Both the position numbers and the translations under genes were made by a program. The notes under the pieces were generated by a model. The model was not told where the DNA came from. It did no database searches and saw nothing but the letters and a program-made list of their open reading frames with translations. From Citrobacter braakii (GTDB lineage: Bacteria > Pseudomonadota > Gammaproteobacteria > Enterobacterales > Enterobacteriaceae), in the NCBI RefSeq assembly GCF_002075345.1, contig NZ_NAEW01000005.1, forward strand, positions 124,001-188,000: a stretch of DNA of 64,000 nucleotides. The letters are read 5' to 3'. Shown here piece after piece: positions 52,831 to 63,347 of this stretch (the first letter of the stretch is position 1; every line of letters begins with the position of its first letter).

Positions 52831-55800
52831 TTACCACTGGAAGCCAGCACCAATGGCTGCAGAGTAATCGCCCTGGCTGTTACTGGTTCCTTGCAATTTA
52901 TAAACCCAGCCCCCGCTTTCACTCACCATAGACACGCCGAGTGCGACGGCACTTTCACCATTAAACGTACCCCCAGCAATCGAGGTCATGTTGGCTCCCG
53001 GTGCGTAAGCTTGTGGAAGACCGGCCATGGCCATTGCTGAGGCAATACCGCCGCTCATCTTGTTTTCTACTCCTTTGATTTTACTGTTCATTTCACCCAT
53101 TTTTTGATCGGTATAGGTGTTTGCTTCTTCTACGCTGCGTTTCAATTGCGCATAGTTCACCGCATCCGTATCGTTCACCGCCGCTGAAACATTGCCGATC
53201 CGAGTGGTACCGCCACTCCCGTCTCCCAGGTTGAGCACACTGTAGTTAACCGAGCCATCGGTATTGGTTTCATAACGAACGGAACCTGCTTCTGAGGCTT
53301 TCAGTTGCGCCACATTAACCGCGTCAGTGTTGTTCACCCCTGCGGCAACATTGGTAATACGACGTTGTTGAGTAGAAGAGCCGACAGACACCGTATTAGC
53401 TTCATCTGCGACGGAATTTGTGCCTAGCGCCACGCTGTTTTCAGCAGCCGCAATAGATCCGGAACCCATCGCGACGCTGTCTGCACCCTGGGCATTTGCA
53501 TCGGCACCTGTTGAACTGGTCTTGAAGTACTTGGTGCTCCCCGTAGTGACAATATCGCCGACAGAGTTTTCGATATTGGTGACGCGAGTATCAAGGTTGC
53601 TAACCTGGGTATTCAGGTTATTGATGCTTTCGGTATTTGCGGCAACACGGCTGTCAGTGACTTTCAATTGACCAACGTTTACGGCATCGGTGTCTGCGCT
53701 TCCTGCTGCAACATTGGTGATCTGCCGCTGGCCATCGCCACTGCCTACAGAAACTTCGCCCACTGACGTTTGTGGCGTATCCATGTTGTAAGCGGTATAG
53801 CTGCTTTGTGCGCCGACGGTGGTTTGTGAATTGCTGCCGAGCGCGATGCTGTTGGCGTGATTTACCTGTGCGTTTGAACCAATGGCAATGCCGTTGAAGG
53901 CAGATTGATCCACGACTGCGCCATAGCCAATACCGACTCCCGAATCGCCATTGACGATGGTTTTCGCGCCGACGGCTATCGCGTTTTCACCCACCGCCAG
54001 GGAATCTTCCTCATCCGAGTTAGCGTGGAAATATTGTGTCGACGTCGTGGAAACGGCGGCGATAGCATTTTGTAACTGACGAACTGTTACCGCATCTTGC
54101 GCTTCAGAGCCGTCCGCAACGTTGGTAATTTGACGATAGCTTTCTCCATCCGTCCCCAATGACAACGCGCCCAGCAACTCTCTGTCTGTTGTATCGTAAC
54201 CAATGACGACGCCATCGCTTGTTACGCTCGTTGCTTGTATGCCGGTTGTAATAGCGCGGTTAGAGCTGGAGCCACTGCCCAAGGCGATGCTGCCCTCAAT
54301 GCTGCTGCTGCTGTTTTCTCCAAGCGCCAGACTCGAAGCACCGGATGCGACGGCGTTGTAACCCACTGCTGTTGCGCCCTCACCCGTTGCGTATGCATCC
54401 TGGCCTTCAAGCCCGTTATCGTTCGTGCGGATGTATTTCACGCCGGTACCATTTTCCGTGATATAGGTTTCGCTGGTATCACCGGTTATTTGGTTAATAG
54501 ATTCATTATACTGAGAAATCAGCATGTTAGTTTCATGGAGCTGAGAGCCATTAACGGCGTCAGTACTGTCACTGGCGATTTCACCTGCTGCTACATTGGT
54601 TATCTTATTGGTACCGCTGGTACCGTGGCTGGCGCTGAACGCACCCTCTTCGTCATCCCAGCTCAGTGCATCGGTACCAAGGTTGGTGATGGACGTATTG
54701 ATATCCGCAATAGCAGAGGTGTTTTGATCTACTTTCTGGTTGGTTTCATACAACTGTGAGCCGTTTACCGCGTCTGTACTGTCCTCAGAAAGCTCCCCGG
54801 TGGCGACATTGGTTATTTTACTGGTACTTCCACCGTGGTTTGCGCTAAAAGCCCCGATGTCTTCGTCCCATAACAGAGCATTATCAGTGAGGCCGGTAAT
54901 GGACGTATTAATGTCGGTGACAGAAGTATTCAGGTTCTCAATTGCGGTGCTGTTCTGAGATATGTTGGTGGTATTGGCGGCGATATCGGTCGTGTTCTGA
55001 TCCACTTTTTCATTGGTTTCGAACAGCTGCGAACCGTTAACCGCGTCGGTGCTGCTCTCAGAAAGCTCCCCGGCGGCGACATTGGTGATTTTGTTTGCCG
55101 TACTACTTCCGTGGCTGGCGGAGAACGAATTGGTTGCCTCATCCCAGCTCAGTGCATCGGTACCAAGATTGGTGATCGTCGTATTAATATCTGCAATATC
55201 TGATGTGTTTTGATCTACCTTCTGGTTGGTTTCATACAACTGTGAGCCGTTCACCGCGTCTGTACTGTCCTCAGAAAGTTCCCCGGCGGCGACATTAATG
55301 ATTTTGCTGGCGCTTCCCGCGTGGTTAGCGCTGAATGCTCCAGAGTCAGCATCCCACAGCAGGGCATCATCGGTTAGCGTGGTAACTGAGTTGCTCAGGT
55401 TATTGATATTGGTGGTGTTGGTGGCGATATCAGTGGTGTTCTGAGACACATTTTCGTTGGTGGCAAACAACTGGGAGCCGTTAACTGCATCGGTGCTGTC
55501 TGCGGCCAGAGTGCCTGCCGCCAGATTGGTGATCTTGCTGGCGCTTCCCGCGTGGTTAGCGCTGAATGCACCAGAGTTAGCATCCCACAGCAAGGCATCA
55601 TTGGTGAGCGTGGTAACAGAGTCGCTCAGGTTATTGATATTGGTGGTGTTGGTGGCGATATCAGTGGTGTTCTGATTGATGCTGGTCGTATTAGCGGCGA
55701 TATCGGTTGTGTTCTGGTTAATGCTGTCGGTATTGGCGGTAATATCGGCAGTGTTCTGGTTGATGCTGTCGGTATTGGTGGCGATATCAGTAGTGTTCTG

Positions 55801-56895
55801 ATCCACTTTCTCATTTGTATCAAACAACTGGGAGCCGTTAACGGCATCGGTGCTGTCTGCGGCCAGGGTGCCTGCCGCCAGATTGGTGATCTTGCTGGTG
55901 CTTCCCGCGTGGTTAGCGCTAAAGGCACTGGTGCTGTCATTCCACAACAGCGCGTCTTCGGTTAATCCTGCGACAGAGGCACCTGTGTTAATGATAGAAG
56001 TGTTAAGTGCACTTAATGCACTGCCTACGTTATTGTAGATGCCTGTGCCTACCTCGTAGAGGGGAGCATTCACTGTACCATCAGAATTAACGGAAGCCCC
56101 TCCGCCGAGTCGGTTGGCGACGGATTGACTTAAAGAATGAATTTGCGCACCTGTGACGGCATCAGTACTGCTGGAATTGATGTCGCCTTTAGCAACATAG
56201 GTGATCTGCCGTTGAGTGGTGCTGTTACCCACGGCGACGGAATTGTCTTCCAGGGCGGTAGAGCCTGTGCCAAGGGCAACTGAGCTGGTGCCTATCGCTT
56301 TTGCGCCATTACCAAATGCAGTGCTGTCGTCACCGCTCGCAGTGGATTGATTACCTAATGCAACGGATGTTGCTCCGCTCGCAGTGGATTGATTACCTAA
56401 TGCAACCGATTTTGCACCGCTCGAATTGGCATAAACACCCATTGCCATCGAATAATCTCCACCGGCTGAGGAAGAGGCTCCCATTGCAATGGCCCGGTCA
56501 CCGGCAGAAACCGATTTTACGCCAAGCGCTAGCGAAGAGTCGCCGGAGGATTGGCTGTATGAACCAATGGCGGTACTCCATTTCCCCATCGCATCGGCCT
56601 TATAACCCATCGCGGCGCTTGCGCCATCTTCGCTGGTGTAAGTATTGGCTGTGGCATTGGTACCAATTGCAACCCACCCTGTTCCCGTTGTACCTGATAC
56701 GGTAACACCGCTTCCGGTATCGTTCCCCGCGTTGGCCAGCGCATCCGCTGAGACCATAATACTGCCAAGACCGATGAGTGCGGAAACAGCCAGCTTTTTG
56801 CGACCGCTTTTTTTGCCGTGGCTTTTTGCGGTTTCGCTGGTGACAATAAATGTTCCCGTAGCGGCATTCCAGATGACTTTAAATATTTTGTTCAT
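52831..56895 (-). CDS. sadA: Trimeric autotransporter adhesin, SadA-like
   Basis: Type Vc secreted adhesin of 1,354 residues (Salmonella SadA about 1,460). Domain order: an extended signal peptide region ([20 protein letters not shown]) and hydrophobic core with cleavage near ALANA (about residue 55); a YadA-like head of degenerate SGxxSxALG repeats (about 85-245); a stalk with six DALL-type blocks (DALLWD...FSANH) each followed by a neck ([10 protein letters not shown]), mixed with coiled coil; a second head (about 850-1000); more stalk; and the C-terminal YadA anchor of about 70-90 residues that forms the outer-membrane barrel. Residues about 360-420 hold consecutive IxxNTxx heptads, the N@d motif known from SadA. 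It follows a lipoprotein gene as in sadBA. Roles in autoaggregation and biofilm are inferred from SadA. Confidence 0.92.
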   Translation of the reverse strand: MNKIFKVIWNAATGTFIVTSETAKSHGKKSGRKKLAVSALIGLGSIMVSADALANAGNDTGSGVTVSGTTGTGWVAIGTNATANTYTSEDGASAAMGYKADAMGKWSTAIGSYSQSSGDSSLALGVKSVSAGDRAIAMGASSSAGGDYSMAMGVYANSSGAKSVALGNQSTASGATSVALGNQSTASGDDSTAFGNGAKAIGTSSVALGTGSTALEDNSVAVGNSTTQRQITYVAKGDINSSSTDAVTGAQIHSLSQSVANRLGGGASVNSDGTVNAPLYEVGTGIYNNVGSALSALNTSIINTGASVAGLTEDALLWNDSTSAFSANHAGSTSKITNLAAGTLAADSTDAVNGSQLFDTNEKVDQNTTDIATNTDSINQNTADITANTDSINQNTTDIAANTTSINQNTTDIATNTTNINNLSDSVTTLTNDALLWDANSGAFSANHAGSASKITNLAAGTLAADSTDAVNGSQLFATNENVSQNTTDIATNTTNINNLSNSVTTLTDDALLWDADSGAFSANHAGSASKIINVAAGELSEDSTDAVNGSQLYETNQKVDQNTSDIADINTTITNLGTDALSWDEATNSFSASHGSSTANKITNVAAGELSESSTDAVNGSQLFETNEKVDQNTTDIAANTTNISQNSTAIENLNTSVTDINTSITGLTDNALLWDEDIGAFSANHGGSTSKITNVATGELSEDSTDAVNGSQLYETNQKVDQNTSAIADINTSITNLGTDALSWDDEEGAFSASHGTSGTNKITNVAAGEIASDSTDAVNGSQLHETNMLISQYNESINQITGDTSETYITENGTGVKYIRTNDNGLEGQDAYATGEGATAVGYNAVASGASSLALGENSSSSIEGSIALGSGSSSNRAITTGIQATSVTSDGVVIGYDTTDRELLGALSLGTDGESYRQITNVADGSEAQDAVTVRQLQNAIAAVSTTSTQYFHANSDEEDSLAVGENAIAVGAKTIVNGDSGVGIGYGAVVDQSAFNGIAIGSNAQVNHANSIALGSNSQTTVGAQSSYTAYNMDTPQTSVGEVSVGSGDGQRQITNVAAGSADTDAVNVGQLKVTDSRVAANTESINNLNTQVSNLDTRVTNIENSVGDIVTTGSTKYFKTSSTGADANAQGADSVAMGSGSIAAAENSVALGTNSVADEANTVSVGSSTQQRRITNVAAGVNNTDAVNVAQLKASEAGSVRYETNTDGSVNYSVLNLGDGSGGTTRIGNVSAAVNDTDAVNYAQLKRSVEEANTYTDQKMGEMNSKIKGVENKMSGGIASAMAMAGLPQAYAPGANMTSIAGGTFNGESAVALGVSMVSESGGWVYKLQGTSNSQGDYSAAIGAGFQW
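54530..55960 (-). repeat. Six-fold DALL-neck repeat inside the adhesin gene
   Basis: Six copies of a block encoding roughly [DN]AL[LS]WD - FSA[NS]H - KITN - [10 protein letters not shown] - TN occur between these positions. Neighbouring copies share long stretches of near-identical DNA (for example around 55300-55370 and 55540-55610), so slippage or recombination can change copy number. Confidence 0.8.
55640..55802 (-). repeat. 42-base tandem repeats encoding IxxNTxx heptads
   Basis: Tandem 42-base units, each giving two heptads (INQNTxD and IxxNTxS). They form a coiled coil with Asn at the core d position, described in SadA as a layer that binds anions in the trimer core. Confidence 0.75.
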
Positions 56896-56938
56896 GGATA
56901 AGTGCTTTCCTTTTATAAAATAGTTGTATCAATGGCTA

Positions 56939-57580
56939 TTATTTTTTTGATTTCTTTTTTGTATCTTTAATAGGTTGTATGCTGTCAAAAATAACATTTT
57001 TCATGTTAATGCCTATTTTTAGATACTTAAGATTATTGGGCGATACGCCTTTTAATGTCAGCGTGACGTTTGTCCATGCTCCCGGTAAGAGTTCTATTGT
57101 CGAATCCATTTGCGTGTTGAGCAGGAGTTGTTTCCAGCGAGGCAGATCTTTTGCCTCGGAAGGTTTTTTCGTACCCCATGTCATATTAAACGCCAGGTTT
57201 GATACGGGAATGCTGAGTAAGTTAACCAAATCAAGATGAATAACACTCCCATCATCTATTGGCTCAATAGATATAATACGCCCGGCTAAGCCGATACTGC
57301 CGTTGTTAATAATAAAATAGTGCGTTTGTGATGGGTCCAGTTCTGTGTAGTCGAATAGCCGTTGTTTGCGTTCAATGCGTCCAACGACTTCGGCGACCTT
57401 TTGTGTCGCGTTAATAATCGTAGTTTGTTGTTTTTCTAATAAATTTATCTTTTCTTCTTGTTCTTTTTGTTGTTTTTTTAGTTCTTCGACAAGGTGTTTA
57501 TCTGCAAAGTAATCACAACCCGATAACAAGAATGTGAATCCCAAAACAAGCAGCGGAACAAATTTTCCATTATTGTTCAT
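56939..57580 (-). CDS. sadB: Inner-membrane lipoprotein SadB (adhesin partner)
   Basis: Lipoprotein of 213 residues. The lipobox LLSGC gives Cys22 as the modified residue, followed by Asp23, the signal that keeps a lipoprotein in the inner membrane. Residues about 28-60 are a Lys/Glu/Gln-rich coiled coil, then a mostly beta domain. Salmonella SadB is a trimeric inner-membrane lipoprotein that helps export SadA; this gene stands in the same place, 43 bases before the adhesin gene. The start follows AAGGATATTTTAT. The gene is AT-rich. Confidence 0.85.
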   Translation of the reverse strand: MNNNGKFVPLLVLGFTFLLSGCDYFADKHLVEELKKQQKEQEEKINLLEKQQTTIINATQKVAEVVGRIERKQRLFDYTELDPSQTHYFIINNGSIGLAGRIISIEPIDDGSVIHLDLVNLLSIPVSNLAFNMTWGTKKPSEAKDLPRWKQLLLNTQMDSTIELLPGAWTNVTLTLKGVSPNNLKYLKIGINMKNVIFDSIQPIKDTKKKSKK

Positions 57581-58067
57581 ATAAAATATCCTTATTTATA
57601 ATTTATATGGTGTAAATAGTTGTCTGTTATTTATACAGCTAACTCACCATTCTGCGGGCATTGCCAATAACCCATTAACGTATGGTTATAATGAAAATAT
57701 TCATTGCTTATATGAAATTTTGAAAATACCCAATATTATTTATTAATTACCCATAGCAATGCCTTATAAAAATATAATCATAATATTTATATATAGGGGC
57801 ATTGTTTTATAGATGATAATGTTATTTAATTTTGTGGGTCAATTATATTCTGCGGGTCATGAAAAAAGAGGATGGAAAAATTCATTGTATAAATACAAAC
57901 AGACATGATGGTGGGATTTTTTTTCTGAAAAGCAGAGATTGCCGTTAAAAATGAACTTGTATATAAGCGGTGTAAATATTTACAAGAAAAAATTCGGAAT
58001 ATAGCCCGATGCTCTCAAGCCACCCGCCGTTCGACGGGTGTCTTGAGAGCCTGTGATGCGGGAGTGC
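57581..58067. other. AT-rich intergenic region upstream of sadBA
   Basis: This 487-base stretch holds no ORF I can support. It is very AT-rich, as expected for an H-NS-bound promoter region of a surface adhesin operon. The only clear structure is the hairpin at 58011-58050. Confidence 0.5.
58011..58050. terminator. Long hairpin after yibL
   Basis: GCTCTCAAG (58011-58019) pairs with CTTGAGAGC (58042-58050), with an inner ACCCGCCG/CGACGGGT stem. It lies 18 bases after the yibL stop. There is no T-run directly after it on the minus strand, so it may be a terminator of unusual type or a 3' stabiliser. Confidence 0.6.
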
Positions 58068-58430
58068 TTAGAACTCGCTCTTCGCGAAGCCCGTCATCTC
58101 TTTCAGGCCCATTTCACGGCCAAGCTCGGTCATCGGGTGAACGACGATCAGGCCGCGCACGCTCTTCTTCAGCTTGCCCATGTCGGCCTGTTCTTTTTTG
58201 GTGATAGCACGACGGAAAGGAAGTTTCGCCAGCTTTTGCGCTTCTTTGCTCAGCTTCTGGCCGTGGACGTCACGCAGACGCGCAATCTCGGTTTCCAGCG
58301 TTTCTTTCTCTTGCTCCAGCTCGGCATATTTGTCGGCGGCTTCAACCAGGGACAGGTCTGCCTGCTGGTGGCGGATAGCGTCCAGACGATCGCTCAGGCG
58401 TTTAATTTCGTTTTTTTCGACTTCTTTCAT
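58068..58430 (-). CDS. yibL: YibL family protein, ribosome-associated
   Basis: Protein of 120 residues, same length as E. coli YibL (DUF2810). The N-terminal two-thirds is a charged coiled coil (about 1-60); the C-terminal part is basic ([16 protein letters not shown]). E. coli YibL has been found with ribosomes, but the function is unknown. It stands alone on this strand. Confidence 0.9.
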   Translation of the reverse strand: MKEVEKNEIKRLSDRLDAIRHQQADLSLVEAADKYAELEQEKETLETEIARLRDVHGQKLSKEAQKLAKLPFRRAITKKEQADMGKLKKSVRGLIVVHPMTELGREMGLKEMTGFAKSEF

Positions 58431-58722
58431 AGGATAGCTTCTGATAAAAATAGGATGAATATCCTATAGTATGCGCGCAGAGCGGGATTATTCACAACTA
58501 ATCGAAGATAAATAATCAAATGTTGCAAGTATTATTCAGCTAATGAAAATACTAATATTTTGATTAATATGGAATTTTAAGTGATAAGGTCGGCCGTGGT
58601 GCTTTTTATTGACGGGTTCATAGTGAAGCACGTTTTCCTCAATATAATCGCCCAACCGATCCTAAACTTAAATGAGCAACCGCGCAGGCTGAGCGCGGTT
58701 AATACATGGAGGAGGGAAGATT

Positions 58723-58929
58723 ATGGCGAAAATAGGTGAGAACGTTTCGGCCCTTATTGATAAGACGGTCGATTTTATGGCTTCAAGCCAGGCTTTTCGC
58801 GAATATCTGAATAAAACACCACCGCGCAACGTTGTCCCTACTGAAATACCGCAGGAGAATGCGCAGCTGTATCTGCAACGTCTGGCGTATTATCGGCAGC
58901 TGTATCGACCGCAGCAGGAAGAGAAGTAA
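58723..58929 (+). CDS. yibT: Small protein YibT
   Basis: Protein of 68 residues, similar in length and sequence to E. coli YibT ([12 protein letters not shown] and LYLQRLxYYRxLYRP are shared). It has an excellent ribosome site, ATGGAGGAGGGAAGATT. Soluble, probably helical, with no known function; it converges on mtlR. The 292-base gap to yibL holds its promoter and no other gene. Confidence 0.88.
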   Translation: MAKIGENVSALIDKTVDFMASSQAFREYLNKTPPRNVVPTEIPQENAQLYLQRLAYYRQLYRPQQEEK

Positions 58930-58941
58930 GCCTGCAGGGTC

Positions 58942-59532
58942 TTATTTTTGAAAGGCTTTTTTTAAGCTGATTTTAGAAATCAGCTCGGTCAGGGAAAGTA
59001 CCATCGTGGAGCGTACCATCTGCTGGTAGCGCTGAATCTGCATTGCGTGCAAACCTGAGTCTGAGGTATCAAACTGCGGTGGCGGCGGGAGTGCCGTCAC
59101 GCAGTGGAGTTCGCCAAACGGGCCAAGAATTTCGTCGTCGGTGAACGCGTATTCATTACCGTCATGGTTTAACTCTTCCCGCAGCGCCATCAGAAGCTCC
59201 GCATCTTCATACTCCGGCCGGCTGAGTACGCCCAGACCGTAAATTAGCTTCAGACGAACGGAAAGATCGCCCAGCGGACCGTCGCCGTCGAGTAGGGGTT
59301 CTACGGCATATTTTACCGCATAGTCGTCTTTGCGAAATACCTGAAGCACAAGGATATCCACCGCTTCGGTGAGCAGTTCTACGGCGGTGATGAGGAAGCT
59401 GCGTACGGTTTTGCCAGCATTCAGACGCTCAAGCACACGATTTTCAAAGGCCTGCGTTTGTTCCATTATTGCCTGCATATCTGACAATCTGTCATTTGGG
59501 CGCAGGCTGACCTGCGCCACATTCTCTATCAT
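58942..59532 (-). CDS. mtlR: Mannitol operon repressor MtlR
   Basis: All-helical regulator of 196 residues that represses the mtl operon in E. coli without a classical DNA-binding motif. [20 protein letters not shown] and [20 protein letters not shown] are strongly conserved. Its ATG overlaps the mtlD stop (ATGA), so it is the last gene of mtlADR. Confidence 0.95.
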   Translation of the reverse strand: MIENVAQVSLRPNDRLSDMQAIMEQTQAFENRVLERLNAGKTVRSFLITAVELLTEAVDILVLQVFRKDDYAVKYAVEPLLDGDGPLGDLSVRLKLIYGLGVLSRPEYEDAELLMALREELNHDGNEYAFTDDEILGPFGELHCVTALPPPPQFDTSDSGLHAMQIQRYQQMVRSTMVLSLTELISKISLKKAFQK

Positions 59533-60677
59533 TTGGTTGCGTTATATGCGTTAACCGCCTCCGCCACCACATCACTGTTGGCATCCAGACCGGAAACCTG
59601 TGCCAGCGCGGCCTGTGGACCTTTTTCGTCAATCAGCGCGGCCAGTTCCTGGGCCTGCGGATCTTCTTCACTGCGATAGTGCATCGCTGCAGCAATACCG
59701 GTGACCAGATTCGCGTGCGGCAGGCCATACTCCAGCGTGCCCAGCAGCGGTTTAATCAGACGATCGCCCGCGCTCAGTTTACGCAGCGGCTGACGACCCA
59801 CGCGCTCAACGTCATCTTTCAGATACGGGTTTTCAAAGCGACCGAGGATTTTCTGAATGTATGCCGCATGTTTTGCTGCATCAAAGCCATAGCGTTTGAT
59901 CAGTACCGCGCCGCTCTCTTCCATCGCACCTTTTACCACTGCACGGATTTTCTCGTCGAGAATCGCGTCACGGATGGTCTGATGACCGGTCAATTTTCCG
60001 AGGTACGCGGTTATAGCATGCCCGGTGTTCAGCGTGAAGAGTTTACGTTCGACAAATGCCATCAGGTTATCAGTTAATTCCATTCCCGGGATGTCAGGCA
60101 GTTCGCCTTTGAACTGTGTTTTGTCGACAATCCACTCACTGAAGGTTTCGACGGTGACTTCCAGCGGATCGTTGGTCGCAGAAGCCGAAGGGGGAACAAT
60201 GCGGTCCACGGCGGAATCGACGAAGCCAACATGTTCTTCAACCCAGGATTTGTCTTCATCTGCCAGCGCGTTCATAACGTGGCCTTTCAACTGGGTGGTT
60301 CCGCGCACCATGTTTTCACAGGCGATAATATTCAGCGGAGTGGCGATGCCCTGCGCCTTGCGTTTAACCAGCCCTTTGGCGATGGCCGGAGCGATACGCT
60401 CAAGCACGACCGGGCCGACGGCGGTAGTGACTAAATCTACCTGGGCAATCAGGTCGACAACATCATCGCCGATGCTGCTCACGGCGTTGACGCCGGAAAC
60501 GGTATCAACCTGCTCGTTTTCACCCACCACATGAACCTGATAGCTATGACGGGCATTCAGGGCATCGAGCACGACCTGGTTTACATCCGCGAACGTCAGT
60601 TGTATCCCCGCGTCCGCCAGCAGTTTGCCGATAAAGCCACGACCGATATTACCTGCGCCAAAATGTAATGCTTTCAT
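59529..60677 (-). CDS. mtlD: Mannitol-1-phosphate 5-dehydrogenase
   Basis: Oxidises mannitol-1-phosphate to fructose-6-phosphate with NAD+. It has 382 residues, as in E. coli. The Rossmann motif is [28 protein letters not shown] carries the family catalytic region. The start at 60677 (MKALHFGAG) is the known one; five further codons upstream are open. A palindromic repeat separates it from mtlA. Confidence 0.97.
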   Translation of the reverse strand: MKALHFGAGNIGRGFIGKLLADAGIQLTFADVNQVVLDALNARHSYQVHVVGENEQVDTVSGVNAVSSIGDDVVDLIAQVDLVTTAVGPVVLERIAPAIAKGLVKRKAQGIATPLNIIACENMVRGTTQLKGHVMNALADEDKSWVEEHVGFVDSAVDRIVPPSASATNDPLEVTVETFSEWIVDKTQFKGELPDIPGMELTDNLMAFVERKLFTLNTGHAITAYLGKLTGHQTIRDAILDEKIRAVVKGAMEESGAVLIKRYGFDAAKHAAYIQKILGRFENPYLKDDVERVGRQPLRKLSAGDRLIKPLLGTLEYGLPHANLVTGIAAAMHYRSEEDPQAQELAALIDEKGPQAALAQVSGLDANSDVVAEAVNAYNATK

Positions 60678-60775
60678 AGTATTAACCTTCATTAATGTTT
60701 TTACCCAAGAGGGCTGGGGTGAGGCGTTTCCCTCAACCTAACCCTCTCCACAAGGGAGAGGATATCGCCTTCATA

Positions 60776-60876
60776 TTTCGAACTGCAGATGCGTTGGCTC
60801 TCCTCGCTCACCCCAGTCACGTACTTATGTACGCTCCTGGGGATTCGCTGCGTTGCCGCCTTTCTGCAGCTCGAAC
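60776..60876. repeat. ERIC element between mtlA and mtlD
   Basis: The centre matches the enterobacterial repetitive intergenic consensus closely: CGCTCACCCCAGTCACGTAC followed by TTATGTACGCTCCTGGGGATTC. The arms are TTCGAACTGCAG (60777-60788) and CTGCAGCTCGAA (60864-60875). A second short hairpin, CCTCTCC/GGGAGAGG, lies just downstream at about 60742-60761. Both fall within the mtlADR transcript and may lower mtlD relative to mtlA. Confidence 0.85.
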
Positions 60877-60897
60877 TATTTTGGAGATACTTAATGG

Positions 60898-62814
60898 TTA
60901 AGCTTTTTTACCAGCCAGCAGTTCCAGAACTTCATCCACGCTGGTGGTATGGGCCAGACGTTCGATCACGGATTCGTCATCCAGAGCGTTGGTCAGGCTG
61001 GTGATCACCTGGATATGTTCATTGTTACGTGCGGCGATACCAATGACCAGGCGGGCAATATCGTCTTCTTCTTCACCGAAGCGCACGCCTTCCGGGTACT
61101 GGCAGAACACCACGCCGGTTTTCAGTACGCGGTCTTTGGCTTCAACCGTACCGTGCGGCACTGCGATGGACTCACCGAGGTAAGTCGGGGTTAGTTTTTC
61201 GCGGTCCAGCATCGCCTCGACGTATTCTGGCTCAACGTAGCCGCCTTTCACCAGTTGCTCACCGGCAAAGCGAATCGCTTCTTCTTTGTTAGTGGCTTTA
61301 CGGCCGAGGAAGATATTCTCCGCACCCAGTTTGAACAGGTGGGTATCACCCTCTTCAAAGCTGTCTTTCAAGTGATCGCGGACTTTCTCTTCGTTCACGT
61401 TGTGGCGCTGTGCTGCAACCAGACGTTCGGTCAGGCTGGCGTACAGGCCGCTGTCGAGGAAGTTGGTCAGCGAAATGTGCTGCGCCTGAGGCACCTGGCG
61501 CATCGCACGTTCGGTCAGGTCACGGTGAGTAATGACCAGATCGACATCCGGCGGCAGATTGTTAATCGCGCTGTTGGTGACGGAAATCTGAGACAGACCG
61601 GCATCCTGCACTTTCTTGCGCAGTACGCCCGCCCCCATGGCGCTGGAGCCCATACCCGCATCGCAGGCAACGATGATTTTACGCACATGGCTCAGGTCGT
61701 TAGTCACGTCGCCAGCCGCCAGCGGAGATGCACCTTTGGATTCCGCTTTCATGTCGTGCATACGACGAGTAGCGGCATCAATGTCATCATCTTCTTTCAC
61801 TTTGCTGGTTTTCAGCAGAATGGCTGAGACGACAAAGGAGACAGCCATTGCGGCACAGATAGCAGCGATGTTCGCGAAGTAAGCACCCTTCGGCGTCATT
61901 GCCAGTACGGCCAGGATAGAACCCGGAGAAGCCGGAGAAACCAGGCCGCCGTTCAGGATAGTCAGGGTAAATACGCCAGTCATACCGCCGAGGATAACGG
62001 CCAGGATCAGACGCGGGTTCATCAGCACGTACGGGAAGTAAATTTCGTGGATACCACCCAGGAAGTGGATGATAGCCGCGCCGCCTGCAGACTGCTTAGC
62101 GCTGCCGCGACCGAAGAACATGTATGCCAGCAGAACGCCCATACCCGGACCCGGGTTAGCTTCAATCAGGAAGAAGATGGATTTGCCCATCTCGTGGGAC
62201 TGCTGAATACCCAGCGGTGAGAAAATACCGTGGTTGATGGCGTTGTTGAGGAACAGGATTTTCGCCGGTTCAACGAAGATAGACGCCAGCGGCAGCATGT
62301 CATGGACAACCATGAAGTTAACGCCTGCCGCCAGGATTTTGGACAGTGCTTCAACCAATGGGCCAATGCCAAGGAATGCCAGAATGGCGAGGATCATCCC
62401 GATGATGCCTGCGGAGAAGTTATTCACCAGCATCTCAAAACCGGACTTGATCTTACCGTCTACCCAGTTGTCGAAATGTTTGATAGCCCAGCCGCCCAGC
62501 GGACCTGCGATCATCGCGCCGAGGAACATTGGCATATCGGCACCGACGATAACGCCCATGGTGGTGATAGCACCCACCACGCCGCCACGCTCGCCGCCAA
62601 CCAGCTTACCACCGGTATAACCGATCAGCAGCGGCAGCAGATAGGTGATCATTGGGCCGACAAGCTTCGCCAGCGTTTCGTTCGGCAACCACCCTGTCGG
62701 AATGAATAATGCGGTGATAATACCCCACGCGATAAACGCGCCGATATTTGGCATCACCATGTTACTGAGGAATCGACCAAAGCTTTGCACTTTGATCTTA
62801 ATATCGGATGACAT
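60898..62814 (-). CDS. mtlA: PTS mannitol transporter, EIICBA
   Basis: Imports and phosphorylates mannitol to mannitol-1-phosphate. It has 638 residues (E. coli 637) with domains in the order IIC (membrane, about 1-340, with GGIHEIYFPYV), IIB (phosphocysteine in VACDAGMGSS, near residue 384) and IIA (phosphohistidine in SIAVPHGTVEAK, near 555). All phosphorelay residues are present. It is the first gene of mtlADR, with several CRP sites upstream. Confidence 0.98.
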   Translation of the reverse strand: MSSDIKIKVQSFGRFLSNMVMPNIGAFIAWGIITALFIPTGWLPNETLAKLVGPMITYLLPLLIGYTGGKLVGGERGGVVGAITTMGVIVGADMPMFLGAMIAGPLGGWAIKHFDNWVDGKIKSGFEMLVNNFSAGIIGMILAILAFLGIGPLVEALSKILAAGVNFMVVHDMLPLASIFVEPAKILFLNNAINHGIFSPLGIQQSHEMGKSIFFLIEANPGPGMGVLLAYMFFGRGSAKQSAGGAAIIHFLGGIHEIYFPYVLMNPRLILAVILGGMTGVFTLTILNGGLVSPASPGSILAVLAMTPKGAYFANIAAICAAMAVSFVVSAILLKTSKVKEDDDIDAATRRMHDMKAESKGASPLAAGDVTNDLSHVRKIIVACDAGMGSSAMGAGVLRKKVQDAGLSQISVTNSAINNLPPDVDLVITHRDLTERAMRQVPQAQHISLTNFLDSGLYASLTERLVAAQRHNVNEEKVRDHLKDSFEEGDTHLFKLGAENIFLGRKATNKEEAIRFAGEQLVKGGYVEPEYVEAMLDREKLTPTYLGESIAVPHGTVEAKDRVLKTGVVFCQYPEGVRFGEEEDDIARLVIGIAARNNEHIQVITSLTNALDDESVIERLAHTTSVDEVLELLAGKKA

Positions 62815-62955
62815 AAAAACACCCCTTCTTATGTTTGCTGTCGCGCAGGCTAAAAGCCCGAGGTTTGTTAATGTAGCGGCAGGAGGTAGCCGGACCCTGT
62901 AGATACTGCGAAATCTGGCACTGAATCGTTCAACTGTCCAGTCGACGACTTTTTA

Positions 62956-62971
62956 TGTGACGTTTGTCACG
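62956..62971. promoter_or_regulatory. CRP site 1 upstream of mtlA
   Basis: TGTGACGTTTGTCACG fits TGTGA-N6-TCACA with one mismatch. Nearest of a series upstream of mtlA. Confidence 0.75.
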
Positions 62972-62999
62972 TAAATATAGGGTGTATGGCGTTAGTTAA

Positions 63000-63015
63000 T
63001 GTGATTTTCATCACA
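63000..63015. promoter_or_regulatory. CRP site 2 upstream of mtlA
   Basis: TGTGATTTTCATCACA is an exact match to the CRP consensus half-sites. Confidence 0.8.
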
Positions 63016-63072
63016 AAATATCGGTACAAAAAAACATCACAGGTCAAGAATTGGCTAAAAATGGGCGTTAAG

Positions 63073-63088
63073 TGTGAAGTTGTTCACG
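63073..63088. promoter_or_regulatory. CRP site 3 upstream of mtlA
   Basis: TGTGAAGTTGTTCACG fits the CRP consensus with one mismatch. Confidence 0.7.
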
Positions 63089-63116
63089 TTTTTGTTTTGG
63101 CTGTTTGTTGGGTATT

Positions 63117-63132
63117 TGTGATCTACTTCGCA
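63117..63132. promoter_or_regulatory. CRP site 4 (weaker) upstream of mtlA
   Basis: TGTGATCTACTTCGCA has one perfect half-site and a poor second one. A further half-site, TGTGA, lies at 63160-63164. E. coli mtlA is known to have five CRP sites, so the array appears conserved. The whole 62815-63347 region (533 bases) holds only such regulatory sequence. Confidence 0.5.
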
Positions 63133-63347
63133 ATAAATATTTGTCTGGATTTCTCCTGGTGTGATCTGGAGCGGATTCTGTTTCATCACCTATTTCTTGC
63201 AACTACCCCGCAAGCCATCAACCTGAAAATTTATACCCTGGTGGTATGGCGGAAATGGCTAACTGCAATTATGTTCAAATTACCAGCCATGACTCCTTTC
63301 GGCTGCCTGCAATCGAAAGCTCTGATTAGCGTGAATACGAGGCGGGT

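Noticed and set aside
55640-55802. CRISPR-like tandem array
   Set aside because: The repeats are directly adjacent coding repeats without unique spacers, and no cas genes are in the window.
54235-55965. Several plus-strand frames within the adhesin gene
   Set aside because: They are repeated because the adhesin DNA is repeated; they have no start signals or known domains.
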